Shown: positions 12,186-24,701 of the stretch, one piece after another
Position numbering within the stretch: position 1 is the first letter of the stretch
How the letters are laid out: every line of letters begins with the position of its first letter
Assembly (NCBI GenBank): GCA_946807835.1
Contig: OX327693.1
Coordinates: 79,501-143,500 of the forward strand
Reading direction: 5' to 3'
DNA length: 64,000 nt
DNA from: Ailanthus altissimus
Lineage: Eukaryota; Streptophyta; Magnoliopsida; Sapindales; Simaroubaceae
The notes under the pieces: model-generated
The model's database searches: none
What the model was told of the DNA's origin: nothing
What the model saw: the letters and a program-made list of their open reading frames with translations, nothing else
Translations under genes and position numbers: made by a program

Positions 12186-12730
12186 ACTTAGGGGTAAAAA
12201 TCATTGAACTCCTCATGTTTTGGTTTAAAACAACAAATTTAATATGAGAAAATTAATTTATAAAAAAATGATAAAAATTAATTTAAAGTGTTATATAAAG
12301 TTAATGCACGCCCATTTGTGATTGTGTGTTAGCTCGTAGATGCCACCGAGTTGGAATGAATTATTTTTTAAATAGAACTAAAGGTAGATTTTGTAGATTT
12401 TTATCTTTGATAACTCTCAATCAAGTTTCAATCATAAAATAAGCCTTAATTAGCAGATAAATTTCAATTAAGAACAATTAATCCCTTTGTTCAAGTCTTT
12501 TGAGATTTTTGCTAAAACAAAATTTCATTCACAAACTGTGTTGATGGTTATTAGGACCATAATTTTTCAATATTTAAGGTAAGTATTTGAACTTCAAGAG
12601 ACTGTTTATAAAAACTTTTGTGCCTTTTTCTCTTGAAAAAATATGTTTTTCCTTTTTGTGTGTGATTCTTAGGCTTCATTTTATAAGCTTCGTAGTTAGT
12701 CGATTACTTCTCTATGTCATGAGGTGGAAA
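12186..12730. other. Intergenic DNA between copia-1 and the LINE cluster
   Basis: About 545 bp of AT-rich sequence with no open frame or domain I recognise. It is the displaced upstream neighbourhood of the TWD40-2-like gene before the copia and LINE insertions. Confidence 0.5.
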
Positions 12731-12749
12731 GAGAATTAATGTTGTGGAG

Positions 12750-12820
12750 TTTTTTTTTTAGAGAGAAAATAGCATTCATAAATTAAAATAAACCAAAAAT
12801 CAATGACTCCTAAATTATAG
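12750..12820 (-). mobile_element. 71-bp LINE 3'-tail fragment flanked by a 19-bp repeat
   Basis: On the plus strand a T10 run (the poly(A) tail of a minus-strand LINE) is followed by AGCATTCATAAATTAAAATA and further tail sequence closely matching the tail of the larger LINE at about 12845-12918. GAGAATTAATGTTGTRGAG occurs on both sides (12731-12749 and 12821-12839) with one mismatch. It is either a severely 5'-truncated second insertion at the same target or a local duplication of the LINE tail with its target site. Confidence 0.7.
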
Positions 12821-12827
12821 GAGAATT

Positions 12828-12843
12828 AATGTTGTAGAGTCTT
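12828..12843. repeat. Left copy of the LINE target-site duplication
   Basis: AATGTTGTAGAGTCTT directly borders the poly(T) end of the LINE. The matching copy AATGTTGTGGAGTCTT is at 43943-43958, about 31 kb away (15 of 16 identical). Confidence 0.75.
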
Positions 12844-13952
12844 TGTTTTTTTTAAAAATGAAAAAATAGCATTTATAAATTAGGATAAACCAGAACCTAA
12901 CGAGTCCTGAATTATAGAGTTTTTGATATAGTTTGGAGTTGATCCATACCAAATGACATTAGAATGTAACCTTAAAGCATACTTAGCCAATTCATGAGCT
13001 ACCCTATTTGAAGAGTGTAGAGAATAAATGACTTTACAAAAGTGAAAAAATGCAAAATACTAAAAATATCTTGTAAAATAAGACCAAAATTTGAAATCGA
13101 AGGAGTCTTTAAATTAATATTTTGAATGACATATTAAGCACTTGATTCAATTTCAATAACTTGTGAACCCATTTTTTTTACAAGAATGAGACCATTTTGA
13201 ATGGCAAGAGCTTTTTTAATAAGCACAGAATAGATTGCATGAAGGGGGAAGGAAGCTGAAATTAACACCTTACCATAAAAGTCCCAAATAACTGCTTTTA
13301 AACCTGTTTGACCTTTGTCTTTGCACGTAACGGCATCAGAGTTTATTGTAACATAACCAAATAGAAATAGAAGAATTAGGATTTTTTGAAGTTAGAGAAT
13401 GAGCCTCGCAGTATTCAACTAGAAAATGCTTGGACCAATCAACAATATGCACAACATCCCTCTTATAATTATTGTGAATTAATTAATTCTAATAAAATAA
13501 ACTCTCCAAAAAATAACTATAAAGAGGTCAAGATCATCATGAGATAATCGATCTATGTAAGAGAAGAAGAAATCTAAAATAAATGTAAGATGATTATAGA
13601 AAATACCTTGCATGAAAGAACAATTATCCCGCACAAGTTTTAAGATCTTAGAAAGTCAAAGGGAATGAATGAAATTTTATGCCTCAACACCACACCTAGG
13701 ACAAAGTTGGCTAATGGAGACATGATGTCGTTGTAGATTGACATACATTGGGATCCAATTATGGGCTATCTTTCAAATCAAAGGCTTGATTTTTTATAGA
13801 ATACGTAATTGCCAAATAAGTGTCCACCAAGAAGAAATATTCAAAGAACCAGAGCATCCTACAACCTTCTTTTAGAAAAAGAGATAAGCTATTATCCACT
13901 TTTAACCGACTAATAACCATGTTCATCATAATGTATTATAAGAGAATCTTGT
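12844..13952 (-). pseudogene. LINE zinc finger (zf-RVT) and RNase H-like C-terminus, 3' UTR
   Basis: The minus strand reads NRVAHELAKYALRLHSNVIW at about 12950-13020, the typical end of the plant LINE RNase H-like (RVT_3) domain, and CPRCGVEA near 13690-13710, the zinc-binding block after RT. Stops and shifts occur between them. The 3' tail ends in poly(A) (T run at about 12845-12853 on the plus strand). The solo LTR at 13953 interrupts the segment. Confidence 0.75.
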
Positions 13953-16671
13953 TGTAGTAACCAGTATCCACGACTGGTAAGAATAAGTATTTATAAATGT
14001 ATAAATATACGTATTTTATTTATATGTTGGTGATACTTGATTTATATATTGTTATTAGTAGTGTTTGTATAGGTTAAGGTGATACTATTTGCATTGGGTT
14101 TAATTGCAAGACTTTAGATTTATTTTAGGGACCAAATTGTAATACTTTGAAAGTTTTAGGGGTAAATTCATAAATACTAAAAATTAGCCACTTAGTATAA
14201 AAATACACTTTTAAAACCCTAATTCTCTCATTTTGGTCGAGCTACCTCTTTTAGAGAGAGAGAAGAGAGAAAAAGAGGGGAGAGAAAGAGAAGAAGGAGA
14301 AGAAAAAGAAGAAAAAATTGGAAATTTGAATTTTAAGAGGTATATCACAACTATTTCTCAATTTATTGGTGTTAATTATGTTAATTTCTTTAAGTTTTGA
14401 TTTCTGAAAATATGTATAATTGAGTATTTGATGTGTATTTTGTATGATATTTTGAGAATTGATGATGATCTATAAGATAGCTTGATAAATCATGATGGAT
14501 TGTAGAGTTTCTGATTGATAGTCTCTTGATCCAAGAATTTTATAAATTGTTTTGATTTGATTCTGGTCTTTGATTTTGATTATATGAAATTAGACATGTT
14601 TAGGGTCATCTGAGACTTTGAATCGATTCAAAATTCCAGAAATTGAATTTGTTGTGAATTTACCAAAATGACCTTGAAATTCTGGAAATTTCCTATGTAA
14701 ACAGTATGATACAGTGAAAAATAATGTTTGTCATACTGCATGATCTTCAAAAATTCCTAATTTGTGGAATATGATAATTTTATATTTATAATATGATATA
14801 CTCGGAATTGAGAATTTAGATCAATGTGGTTGAAGTGTTATGATTTTCTAAAGTGTATCAGCTCATTGCAGTATTTGATTAACAGATTTTTAAAGCTATA
14901 GAATAAAATAGTTTTAAAATACTTTTGACAGTGATTTGGAAGTGAAATATTTATCATGAACTGAGATATGTGTTAAGAGTAATTATGTGGTAGTTTTATA
15001 ATTTTTGAGTTAGTATATGATTTTATAAAATTGGGAGATTGAATACTGTTCAGTAAGTATCTTGATCCTGTCAGGTTAGTAGTTTGGATTCGATGGTATG
15101 TATGGAATGGATTGTGTAGGAATTTTGATATAATATTAATATATAAGAAGGATATATGAGTCAAGAATGATATATTCTGATTTTGGAGTAATTAGACATC
15201 ATTTGAGGTATTAGAAAATTTTGTTAAGTATAAGTGGTCAGAATGACAGGTTTTGAGAAACCAAGTATTTTGACCAATTTGATGTGATAAATGCATTGTG
15301 TATAATTTTGTAAGCTATTTAAAGTATTTTGTATGAATTGTGAGGCTTATGAAATGATTAATCTCCATTGATAGGTTAAGGAGATTTAAGCCTTGTACCT
15401 GAAAATGCTAAGAGGTAAGTATACTAGACTTTTTACTGGAATCACAATAAACATAGTAAGTGTTATGAATGATTTTGTAAATGTGGTTAAGAATATGTTT
15501 ATGTTATGTCAAAGTATATTTTGATATGAAATGTAAATATATGTTTATGAATGTGAGCATTAACATTAAGCATGGACATACATGTGTTTTTTGAAAGTGA
15601 GCTTTCAAAATAAGATATGTTTAACAAAGAAAGCTTTTGAAGTGTAATATGTCCATGAGAAATATTTTGTGTTTTGAGGGTACTTGAACTCACTGTTAAC
15701 TTAGTAGGCATTTTATGTGATTTGTGGAGCCTTTATGTGTGGCCTTTCCTTCGGGATTGGTATATGTTATGTGTTCCGTATGTAGAGAGAATCCTATTGG
15801 TACCTAAAGGAAGTGTGAGTCATCACATTCGTGTGGTGGCGTATTGGTGCATGTGAGAGGACTCACCGATGATCAGGGTGAGGGTTTGGCTTTTACCTTC
15901 GGGCATGAGTATTATATATGTGTAATTTCAAGACCTCACTTGTACTATTCCTCTCATACGGTATGTCACCTACGAGTGACATTTGGCTCATTATGTGATA
16001 TGTGATATGTAAGTCCTACTAAGTAGTAGTTGAGTGATGGTATTCCTATTATGTGTTTTGAAAGAATGTGTAAGCGCTTACATGATATGTGATTTGATAA
16101 GATTTTGATTTTGATTGATCACAGCATATTATACACATGCATTGTGTACATATATGTATTTGTATTTGATATATGAAAAACTAGTATGCTTACTGAGTTT
16201 TATACTCATTATAGTTTATGGTGATTTCAGGTAAATAAGGTACATGTGTGCTTAGCAGATTTGGCAAGGCTTCTACTGTTTCTTGGGTTCCCTAAGTTGT
16301 TAGGTTGCTAAGTGTTTCATTTGGGGACACGTAGGATAAGATATTTGATTTGTCCCTAGTGAATAAATACCTATGTATTATTTTATTGTGTGTGGTTGGA
16401 TTTAGTTTAAGTTTCACCAAGTGTAGTAATGGATTGATTTTAAGTAAGAATTTGCAATGAATATATTCTAGGCTTCCGGTAACAAAGTTGCTACTGGTGA
16501 CGTAGTAGAGTGTTAATCTCTGAGAAAACTCTGCGTATCTCTCGTTTACTAATTGTCCCAGTCATAATTCAATTGCTATAATTCTGAAAGAAATTAAAAT
16601 GAATGTTTAAGTATTATTGAATGAATGTAAGTGATGTCGTGTGCCAGATCTTTTGGGTCTGGGGCGTGACA
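13953..16671. mobile_element. 2.7 kb solo LTR (gypsy-like) with perfect 5-bp target duplication
   Basis: The element runs TGTAGTAACC...GGGGCGTGACA with short inverted ends TGT/ACA. It is flanked by CTTGT at 13948-13952 and again at 16672-16676. No gag-pol sequence or internal primer site is present, so it is a solo LTR left by LTR-LTR recombination. A TATA-like TATAAAAATA near 14198 followed by a GA-rich stretch (14250-14320) suggests plus orientation. Length and end sequence resemble long plant Ty3/gypsy LTRs (Tekay/Del type), but no partner exists in the window. Short frames inside it (for example near 15500 and 15700) have no recognisable domain. Confidence 0.85.
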
Positions 16672-16676
16672 CTTGT

Positions 16677-17835
16677 TAAACGGATGCATTAGTCAAGGTA
16701 GGAATGCTAAAAATGGCCCTCTGTTCTTCCAAAGAAAAGGATTTCCTAATAAGCTCTACATTCCAGGCACCTAAAGCGGCTTTTAACTCAGAAACTAAAA
16801 TATAGTTAAAGAGTAAATGAGGAAATAAAGGTTTGAAATGATATGACCTAGGCAGCCATTAAAATAGAAGTACAATTACCAAACCTCTATCGAAGACCTT
16901 TTACCAATAACTCACGGCTTCATAAAAAACTTTTCTAGGGGGAAAAGGCAAAAAAATTAGCCTTAGCCTAAATAAAAGAAGAATTATAAATAAAACCCCT
17001 TCAACACATGACTAACAATGGCTTTAGGATATGTAACAATGTAACACCATTGTTTTGCAAGCATAGCTTGGTTGAAACCTAAAAAATCTCTAAATTCCAA
17101 CCCCACGTCATTCTTGTGTTTACAAAGAGAAGCCCACGTACACCATTGTAACTTATGATGCTCATCATTACCACCCACCAAAATTGAGCACAGAGAACAT
17201 GTAATCCATGAATGAGAGACTGAGGTAGCTGAAAGAGATTCATTTAGTAGGCTAGAATAGATTGAATTACTGCCTTAATAAGAACCTCACGGCCATTTAT
17301 AAAAAATACATGCCTTTACCATCCTTTAAACTTATTCCAGACCCTATCCTTTATAAAGGCAAAAAGATATTTCTGCCTCACCCACTATAACTTGGCAGCC
17401 CCACTTATTTTTCATGACATGGCACCTCCTTAACAATTAAACATGTAAGCAAAGAAGAAGAAGTATTGTTGTTGATGGAACGGCTAAAACAAATAGCCAA
17501 TTTATTAAAATTAATCACTTGCCCTAAAGCTGTTGCATACTTATAAATAATCTCCTCCAAAGTCTAACATCTAGAAAGTTGAGCATCAAAGAAAATCAAA
17601 CTGTCATCTACAAAAAAAAAAATTCAAATGAGAGCTAGTTAGGCTATTATGCCTACAACGAACCCTTTGAATCGCCCGTCGAAGTTCAGTATGATGAATT
17701 AAAGCAAATAACCTTTCTATATATATATATATAATAAAAAGATAAAAGGATAAAGGATCACTTGCCTTAAGCCTTTTGAAGGAGCAATAAAACCCTCTGG
17801 TTTTCCATTAAGAATGATATAATAAGGGACAAAAG
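16677..17835 (-). pseudogene. LINE reverse transcriptase, C-terminal half
   Basis: The minus strand reads ILNGKPEGFIAPSKGLRQ next to 17835, the RT motif just before the GDPLSP box. Downstream is an open stretch at 16984-17181 with LQWCTWASLCKHKNDVGLEF and NQAMLAKQW, the classic thumb-region sequence of plant LINEs. Frames are broken between them. The sequence stops abruptly at 17835, where an LTR begins with TGTTG. Confidence 0.85.
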
Positions 17836-18905
17836 TGTTGTCTGGGATCTAATACATGTGAGTGTATATATGTGTAAATGTGTTTATTGCCTAAAACATG
17901 TATCATATATGAATTTTTATGCGGCAGAAGTATTAAATTAAACAATAAATAAACATTAATATATTATAAAAGTTGAGAACTCACCTTAACGTGTAATATT
18001 ATACATGTATTTTCTTGGAGTCTACATAAACCAACTCGTAGGCAGTTCTAGTCACCAACTCGATGAGCTTAGTGAGCTAGAACAACAGCCCGATATCCAA
18101 TATGGGATTAACACTTAATCCCTAAAATGGCCAGAGTGTGTTTTTATCTATTTTCTCTAAAAGGATAAGAAAATAGAGGTCGAAGTAATTCTCAATTGCT
18201 TCTAAGACATTATAGAGAAAATTGAAACAATTTCATTTTTTCCTTTTTTTTTTCTTCTCCTTATTTTCTTTCTCTCCTTCTCCATTTCTTCTTTCTCTCA
18301 GCCAGACACCAAGCACACACACACACCAAACTTTCTCTCTCTCTATCTCTCTCTTTATATATATATATATATATAATAATTAATATAATATAAAAAGAGA
18401 GATATTTTGATTATTTAACAATTAAATAATTAAAGTATGTAATGACCATTTTGCCCTCATAAATAGTTACTAAGCATACCCCCTAGTGGGTCTCATCAAA
18501 TTTCACACTTGGATAAACTCAACTGAGGGTTCACAATACGCCACGTGTCATAATACAATTAGAAAACAACAATTATTAACTAATTGTTGTATTTAACACT
18601 TAAATACAGACACGCACGTATTCTCGTGATAGTGCTGAATATTGCTGGATTAAACACTTTAATCTGGCACGCTGCCCCACTGTACAACAAGTGCACTCTA
18701 TATCGCAGGACTCCCTAAGTTCTACGCTCGATTTGTCAAATGAAATTATTCCATGAGTCTGTCAACAATGCTCCACGCACACGTCATGGATATTACAAAT
18801 CAGCGCGTTGAACCATACAAGCTGAGGTTATAACGCATACGTATAGTCCTTCTCTCATTATATCCTAGATGTGCGGGGATATAAATTATCACCGTCAAAT
18901 CTCCT
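17836..18905 (-). mobile_element. Truncated LTR of the long-LTR copia family
   Basis: It starts at TGTTGTCTGGGATCTA and is alignable by eye with the solo LTR at 33182-35227 as far as the CACCGTCAAATC block (about 18890-18903), including the shared motifs TTGGATAAACTCAACTGA and TCTGGCACGCTGCCCCA. The rest of the LTR is missing. The 5-bp left flank is AAAAG, and no matching right flank could be assigned. It also contains CT- and TA-microsatellites (about 18329-18376). Confidence 0.75.
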
Positions 18906-19647
18906 AGGGTAACAACTATGAGTTCCATCTAGGATAGACATATACCTAAGTGGCATGTATAGTATAATTTAGACTTGATTTTAATGAATTACATTCTGAT
19001 TTGATTACCATAGACATACAAGTGATTATTAGAATGTTTAATATAGTCACTTGACCATCGACAGAGGTTTATGGTGAGATTAGTATCTAAACCAATCAAT
19101 TGGTATTAAGGGATTAACTAAGTAGTTAATGGATCCAATAAAATATCAGGGGACGAGTCAAAATCCTAGATTATCTTTATTTGTGAATTTTACCCTTTAC
19201 TTTTGTTTAGTTAAATTGATAGAGTTAAATTAGTTAATCAAATTTCAAATTGTGATTTTTTGAATAAAAGTTAAGTAGGTATAATTTTAGTACTTGATTT
19301 ATAGAATTAGATTGCATAGTTTCTGTGGGATCGATACTTAGACTTAAAATCCTATATTACTTGATACGATAGTATGCGTTTGTGCTAAGCTATTAAAGCA
19401 CACATCAGTAGGTTCAACCAGGCTATAAATGACTTATCTTATCTCTATAAAGCGTCCTAGGAATTGTCTGATGAATATCAGTAGATCTATATTGTAATAT
19501 TGTGAACTTTTTATTATATTACAGTTGAAACTTTTCAAAAAAAATATTAAATGATGACTGAATATCTTAACAAATATGTATTTTAATGTATTCATCACAG
19601 CCCTAAACTAACTTATTGCTAGTCCCTAGCAATTCAAATGTAAATGG
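18906..19647. other. Unassigned retroelement-like filler
   Basis: About 740 bp with no coding capacity. GGGATCGATACTTAGACTTA (about 19328-19347) and, on the minus strand, TTGCTAGGGACTAGCAATAA (about 19614-19633) look like pieces of plant retrotransposon non-coding regions I have seen in other genomes, but I cannot name the family. It forms the left flank of the copia-2 insertion (AATGG at 19643-19647). Confidence 0.4.
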
Positions 19648-21803
19648 TGTTAAGTGGGTATGTGATGTGTCGAGTATACATATAATTTAAATTTTTATAC
19701 ATACAGCGGAAAATATATTGTATGATATATATATACTCAATATAGCATAATCAAATACATATATCTCATATATGTTTATATGTTTCATTTAAATAAATTG
19801 CAAGTAAACCTACCCGGATTGAAAGTAGCTTTCCAATTCTTCAAAAACTCCAATCTCTGAGTCTTGAACTCACCTTGAAGTGTGCTATTGCACAATTCTC
19901 GTTCACAACTAAAACTTATGGGATTGTGAAGTTAGAATAACAACCACAAATTTTTAGCAACAAAATGTTTTAACTCTTAAAACATTTTGATCTATTTGTA
20001 TTTGTTTCTTATGAGAGATGAGAGATATAGAATGTTTTTGGTTCTTTTTTATTCCTACACAACCTTTTGCGAGAATACTTAAAAAAAGACTTAGTCAAAA
20101 AAACGTCTCTCTATTCTCTTCCTCTTTAAGCGATCGAATATGCATACCTTGAATGAATTAAATTCATTCAATTTTGTTTAATTTTTTTAATGTTTTTTAT
20201 GGCCTACCATTAAACATTGCTGGTCATTTTATTACATTATCTTATCAAATACATTTGATTAATGGCTATCAAATATTCCTTTACCTAATGTTGGAATATC
20301 TTTAATTATTTTAAGTAATCAATGGCCAACATCAAGGCCTCTCATTAGGTAAATTATACCATTATCATAATTGATATTTATCCCTTTGTAGTAACAATAG
20401 TAAATGAATTTTACATTAATTATTCAAAAACTATTTTTTGAATAATTACTTTTACCTCACTTATTTTTACTAATAAGGTAAATCGGTAATTTCAAGGTAA
20501 AAATATTTTATGCACAATATTATTCTATTTATCAGCATCCTATTGGTTAACAATTATTGTCAATCAATTATGTGATGTACTTAACATTTAAGTCTTGACA
20601 AATACACATCTTGAGGAACCCCTGAAATATATTTTTGGTTTACTGAAATTTCTTGGACCGAACTGTTCAATCTAATATGCTACCCTGGTGCACAACGAGT
20701 ACTCTTCATATTATAAAACTCTCTAGATCCATGCTTGGTTTATCATATGAAACTTGTCCATACAGTTGTGAACAATGTCCCACACACATGTTGAGGATAT
20801 TACAAAATGGCGCGTTAGATCATACAAGTTGAAGTTATAATATATTCGTATAATTCCTTTATCATATATATTGTTGTAGAGCGGAGATATAGATTAACAC
20901 CATCAAGTTTTCATATACTCGACCATAAACTTATTTTTATATTTATATTTTAATAAATAATATCCATAATACTTTTTCCCTAGGATAAAACTCTTTTCTT
21001 GAGTATAACAGCTTATGGCCATAAGTATTTTCTAAAACATAATCTTAGAGCATCATGATATATTACTCACCCAAATGACCTGATGGATCCCATATCTATG
21101 GACATCGGACCACACCCAATGACACACAGCGGTCAGACCATAAAAGGATTCTGACATTTATGGAACCAAAGTATGGTGGATCACTCATAAGTCCACCATG
21201 GCGCTTACGTCAAAAGACCACGAATACCACTCAACTCGAGAAGACCCTTTATTGACGACTATATGGGATGTTTATTGGAGGTCTTCGTGAGTCTGTTCAG
21301 TACTTAGTCCTAACTGAATACCAGTATCTTTATATGAGCTTCCACTAAACTCATCGCCTACTAAGACTAACCATCTAGACCATCCAGATATAGACATACA
21401 CTGATCTATATATCATAAGGTCTTCACTAACAGACCTGCATCAGCGAAGATAGATCAGAAATATAGTGTTTGAGAACATACTTGCATAACGATATTTTTT
21501 AGCACCATTTGCAACTCTTTCTAACTATATCATTACTAATATATTCTTAGGTCTTTGTCCAATTTCAAACAAGCCTATAACTCTTTAAATTTTTCTAACT
21601 CTTATAATTTGGTAACTTTTATAAGTGCTAACTTTTAGCATTTATAACTCTAAGCATACTAATTCTTATCATTGATCTAAACTCCTTTAGATCAAATCTG
21701 AACCCTTTTAGATCATATAATATCTAAAATATTACAAGCATTTTATCATGTATAACAAATATTCATACATAAAAAGGATGACACGTAAGCACAAATTCCA
21801 ACA
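19648..21803 (-). repeat. 3' LTR of copia-2
   Basis: 2156 bp. Minus-strand ends are TGTTGGAATTTG and CCACTTAACA. Closely similar along its whole length to 29411-31640, for example in the CTACCCGG and GGATGACACGTAA blocks. Confidence 0.88.
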
Positions 21804-21859
21804 ACTCTCACTTGCTTTAGCACCATTCACGGTGGTATCTAATGCCTATTGACTCCACG

Positions 21860-23200
21860 TGTCTTTTAAATATTTTTAGAGTCAAGGCATTGGTAAGTGG
21901 ATCTGCTGCATTATTCATAAAGTCTACTCAATAAACTATTACATCTCCTCTAGTTAACATTTCGCTAATGATATAGTATTTTCTTCCTACATACTTAGAC
22001 TTTTGGTGTGCTCTTAACTCTTTAGCTTGTGCAATGACTCTATTGTTGTGGTAAAACAATGGTATAAGATCCATTGAACTTTGAACTATTCTAAGTTCAG
22101 TGATAAATTTGCATGTCCATACTACTTCTTTTGCTGCTTCTGAGGCTGTAATATATTCTATCTCTGTTGTGAAATTAGTTGTGGACGACTGTTTATTACT
22201 TTTTCAACTGACTGTTATTCTATTGACTATTGAGAATGAACACATATTTAGAAGTAGACTTTCTATCATCTAAATCAGACTAGAAGTCCAAATCTGTGTT
22301 TCCTCTCACTTATAAGTCACTTTCTCCATATATCAGAAACTTGTCCTTGGTACTCTTAAGATATTTCAGGACATGTTTCACAGCCATCTAATGGCTTTTG
22401 CCTAGATCAAACTAATAGCAGCTTAAAACACTTATAGCCATACTGATGTTAGGTATCGTATACATCATGGCATACATCAAGCTTTTTATAGCCAATGCAT
22501 ATGGTATGTTAGACATTCTAACATTTTCATCTTCACTCTGAGGACACATCTTCCTTGAAATATGAACGTTATAGCTAAAAGATATATTAATTGTCATACA
22601 GTTACTGAGGTAGTTTTTGACTAACTGTAACATGCCAATATCTTTTCGATAATAAATATGTCATCCATATGGAGAACCAAGAAGACTACCATGCTCACAT
22701 TGCTATTTTTATACACACATGATTCCTCTTCATTCTTGATGAAACCAGACCTTCTGATTACCTCATCAAATGAAGATTTCAAATTCAAGAAGCTTGATTG
22801 AGTCCATAAATAGACTTCTTAAGTTTGCATACTAGATTAAAAGTTTGGCTGGATGTAAACTCTTTAAGTTATTCTATATAATCTGTTCTTTAAGATATCT
22901 ATTTAAGAACCCTATTTGTACATCCATTTGCCAAATTTCATAATCATAATATGCAGTAATTTTTAATAAAATTCGAATTGACTTAAGCATCGCTACTAGT
23001 GAGAAGGTTTCTTCATAATCGATCACATATCGTTGAGTATAAACTTTCGTAATCAGACAGGCTTTAAAAGTCTCTACTTTTTTATTGGGCCCATACTTTA
23101 GCTTGTAAATCTATTTGCAGCCGATAGGAACAATTTTTTTAGGAAGCTGAACCAAGTTCCAGACTTGATTTTGATATATTAAGTTAATTTCAAATTTTAT
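21860..23200 (-). pseudogene. copia-2 reverse transcriptase and RNase H
   Basis: The minus strand reads ADPLT near 21890-21930 (RNase H end, cf. ADPLTKPL), PYALAIKSLMYAMMYTIPNI at 22412-22633 (the KIPYASAVGSLMYAM-type block of copia RT) and HMDDIFII near 22650-22680, the active-site box with both Asp residues retained. Stops separate these pieces, so no polyprotein is possible. Confidence 0.8.
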
Positions 23201-23293
23201 AGCCTCTTGCTATTTTCTCGAATAGATGTCTAACATCGCCTCTTTATAAGTTAAAGGATCTTTTTCTTCAACTTAAAAGACATTAAGAGTACC

Positions 23294-24300
23294 TTAAGGT
23301 ATAAAACCATACCTTTTAGGTGGTCTCGATATCTTTTCTAATTTATGTGGAGGGTGTGTCAAAGATACTTCGCTTGATTGAGCTTGAGGTTTCATCGTTG
23401 GTTCATTTAAATCTTGATTGAGGTCATTTAATTCAATCTTTCTACAATCTCCATGATCCATGAAAAATAGTTTCTCTAGAAAAGTGACATTTCGAGCAAT
23501 GAACACACATTTCGCTCCTCAGGATCATAGAACTGGCACCCTATTGAATTCTGGATATCCAATGAACTGATACTTGTATCCTTTAGGTGCAAGTTTATCC
23601 TATTGTCTAACTTTTACGTAAGTAGGACAGTCTCAAATCTTAACATATTTAAGACTCGATTTTCTTCCATTTTATATCTCAGAATGAGTAAAAGGAATAC
23701 CTTTTGATAGAACTTTGTTTAATATATGAGCAGTAGTTTCTAGAACATACCCCAATAGATATTAAAAGAGATCGGTGAAGCTCATCATCGATTGAACCAT
23801 ATTGAATAAAGTCTGATTCCTCCTATCTGAAACATCGTTGTGTTGTTAAGTACCTGGCGAACTATACTGAGCGAGAATCCCATTCTCATTTAAATAATTC
23901 AAAAACTCACTACTCATATTTACTACCTCAATTTGATCGAAAGCACTTGATATACTTTCTAGTTTGTTTCTTGAATTTAAGTTGAAACTCTTTGAATTTT
24001 TCAAAAGTTTTTTACTTATGTTTTATAGAACACGTATCCAAATCATGATAGATCATCGATAAAGATAATGAAGTATCAAAAATCACCAATTGTAGTGTGA
24101 TTCATTGGATTATATACATCACTATGTACAAGTTCCAATAAATCAGTGTTATGGTGTCCAACATCAATAAATAGAGCTTTGATCATTTTTTCTTAAATAC
24201 AAGATTCACAAACTGAATAAAGTTCTATGGTCAGACCAAGTATCTGACTATCATTGACCATACGGGTTAGGCGTCTCAAACCTATATGACCTAATCTCAT
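23294..24300 (-). pseudogene. copia-2 integrase and integrase-RT linker remnants
   Basis: The frame at 23294-23506 reads VTFLEKLFFMDHGD followed by a linker ending RPPKRYGFIP, as in copia polyproteins just upstream of RT. Further right to about 24300, short broken frames align by position with the integrase core. I could not confirm all three catalytic acids. Confidence 0.65.
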
Positions 24301-24405
24301 ATGTCATAATTTCGTATCATTTAAAGTTTTCGAGTTATTATTAGCATTCTCCTGTACATTCATGATATTTTCTATTGTATCTAATATATAACAGTCATTA
24401 ATCAA

Positions 24406-24657
24406 CTAATATTCAGCTAATAAAATATTATCCATGTCATACAAATATAAGGAATAGTTTTGAACATACATATGATATCCCTCACTGTCTAATACAAGAA
24501 TGGAAATAATTTGTCGAATAATGTTTGGCACATAATAACAATTATTTAATACAGTAATTTTATTACATGAAAGAAGTAAATTAAAATATCTAATAGCCTC
24601 GACCTGCAGGAAATCTCTATTTCTAACACGAAACTTTACTTCTCCAAGCTGTAACAT
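24406..24657 (-). pseudogene. copia-2 protease/pre-integrase segment
   Basis: An open minus-strand stretch has NNCYYVPNIIRQIISILVLD, corresponding to the LNNCYYVPxxxxNIISVSxLD block that follows the protease in plant copia elements. The solo LTR at 24702 is inserted just upstream of it. Confidence 0.75.
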
Positions 24658-24701
24658 TTTAACTTCTTTGAGACCCTACAATATATTGCAAATGTGAAAA
24701 G

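Noticed and set aside
15499..15856. Short frames in the 13953-16671 element
   Set aside because: Inside a solo LTR with clean ends and target duplication; no recognisable product.
17836..18905. Complete solo LTR
   Set aside because: Only about half of the LTR is present and no right-hand target copy was found, so I call it a fragment.
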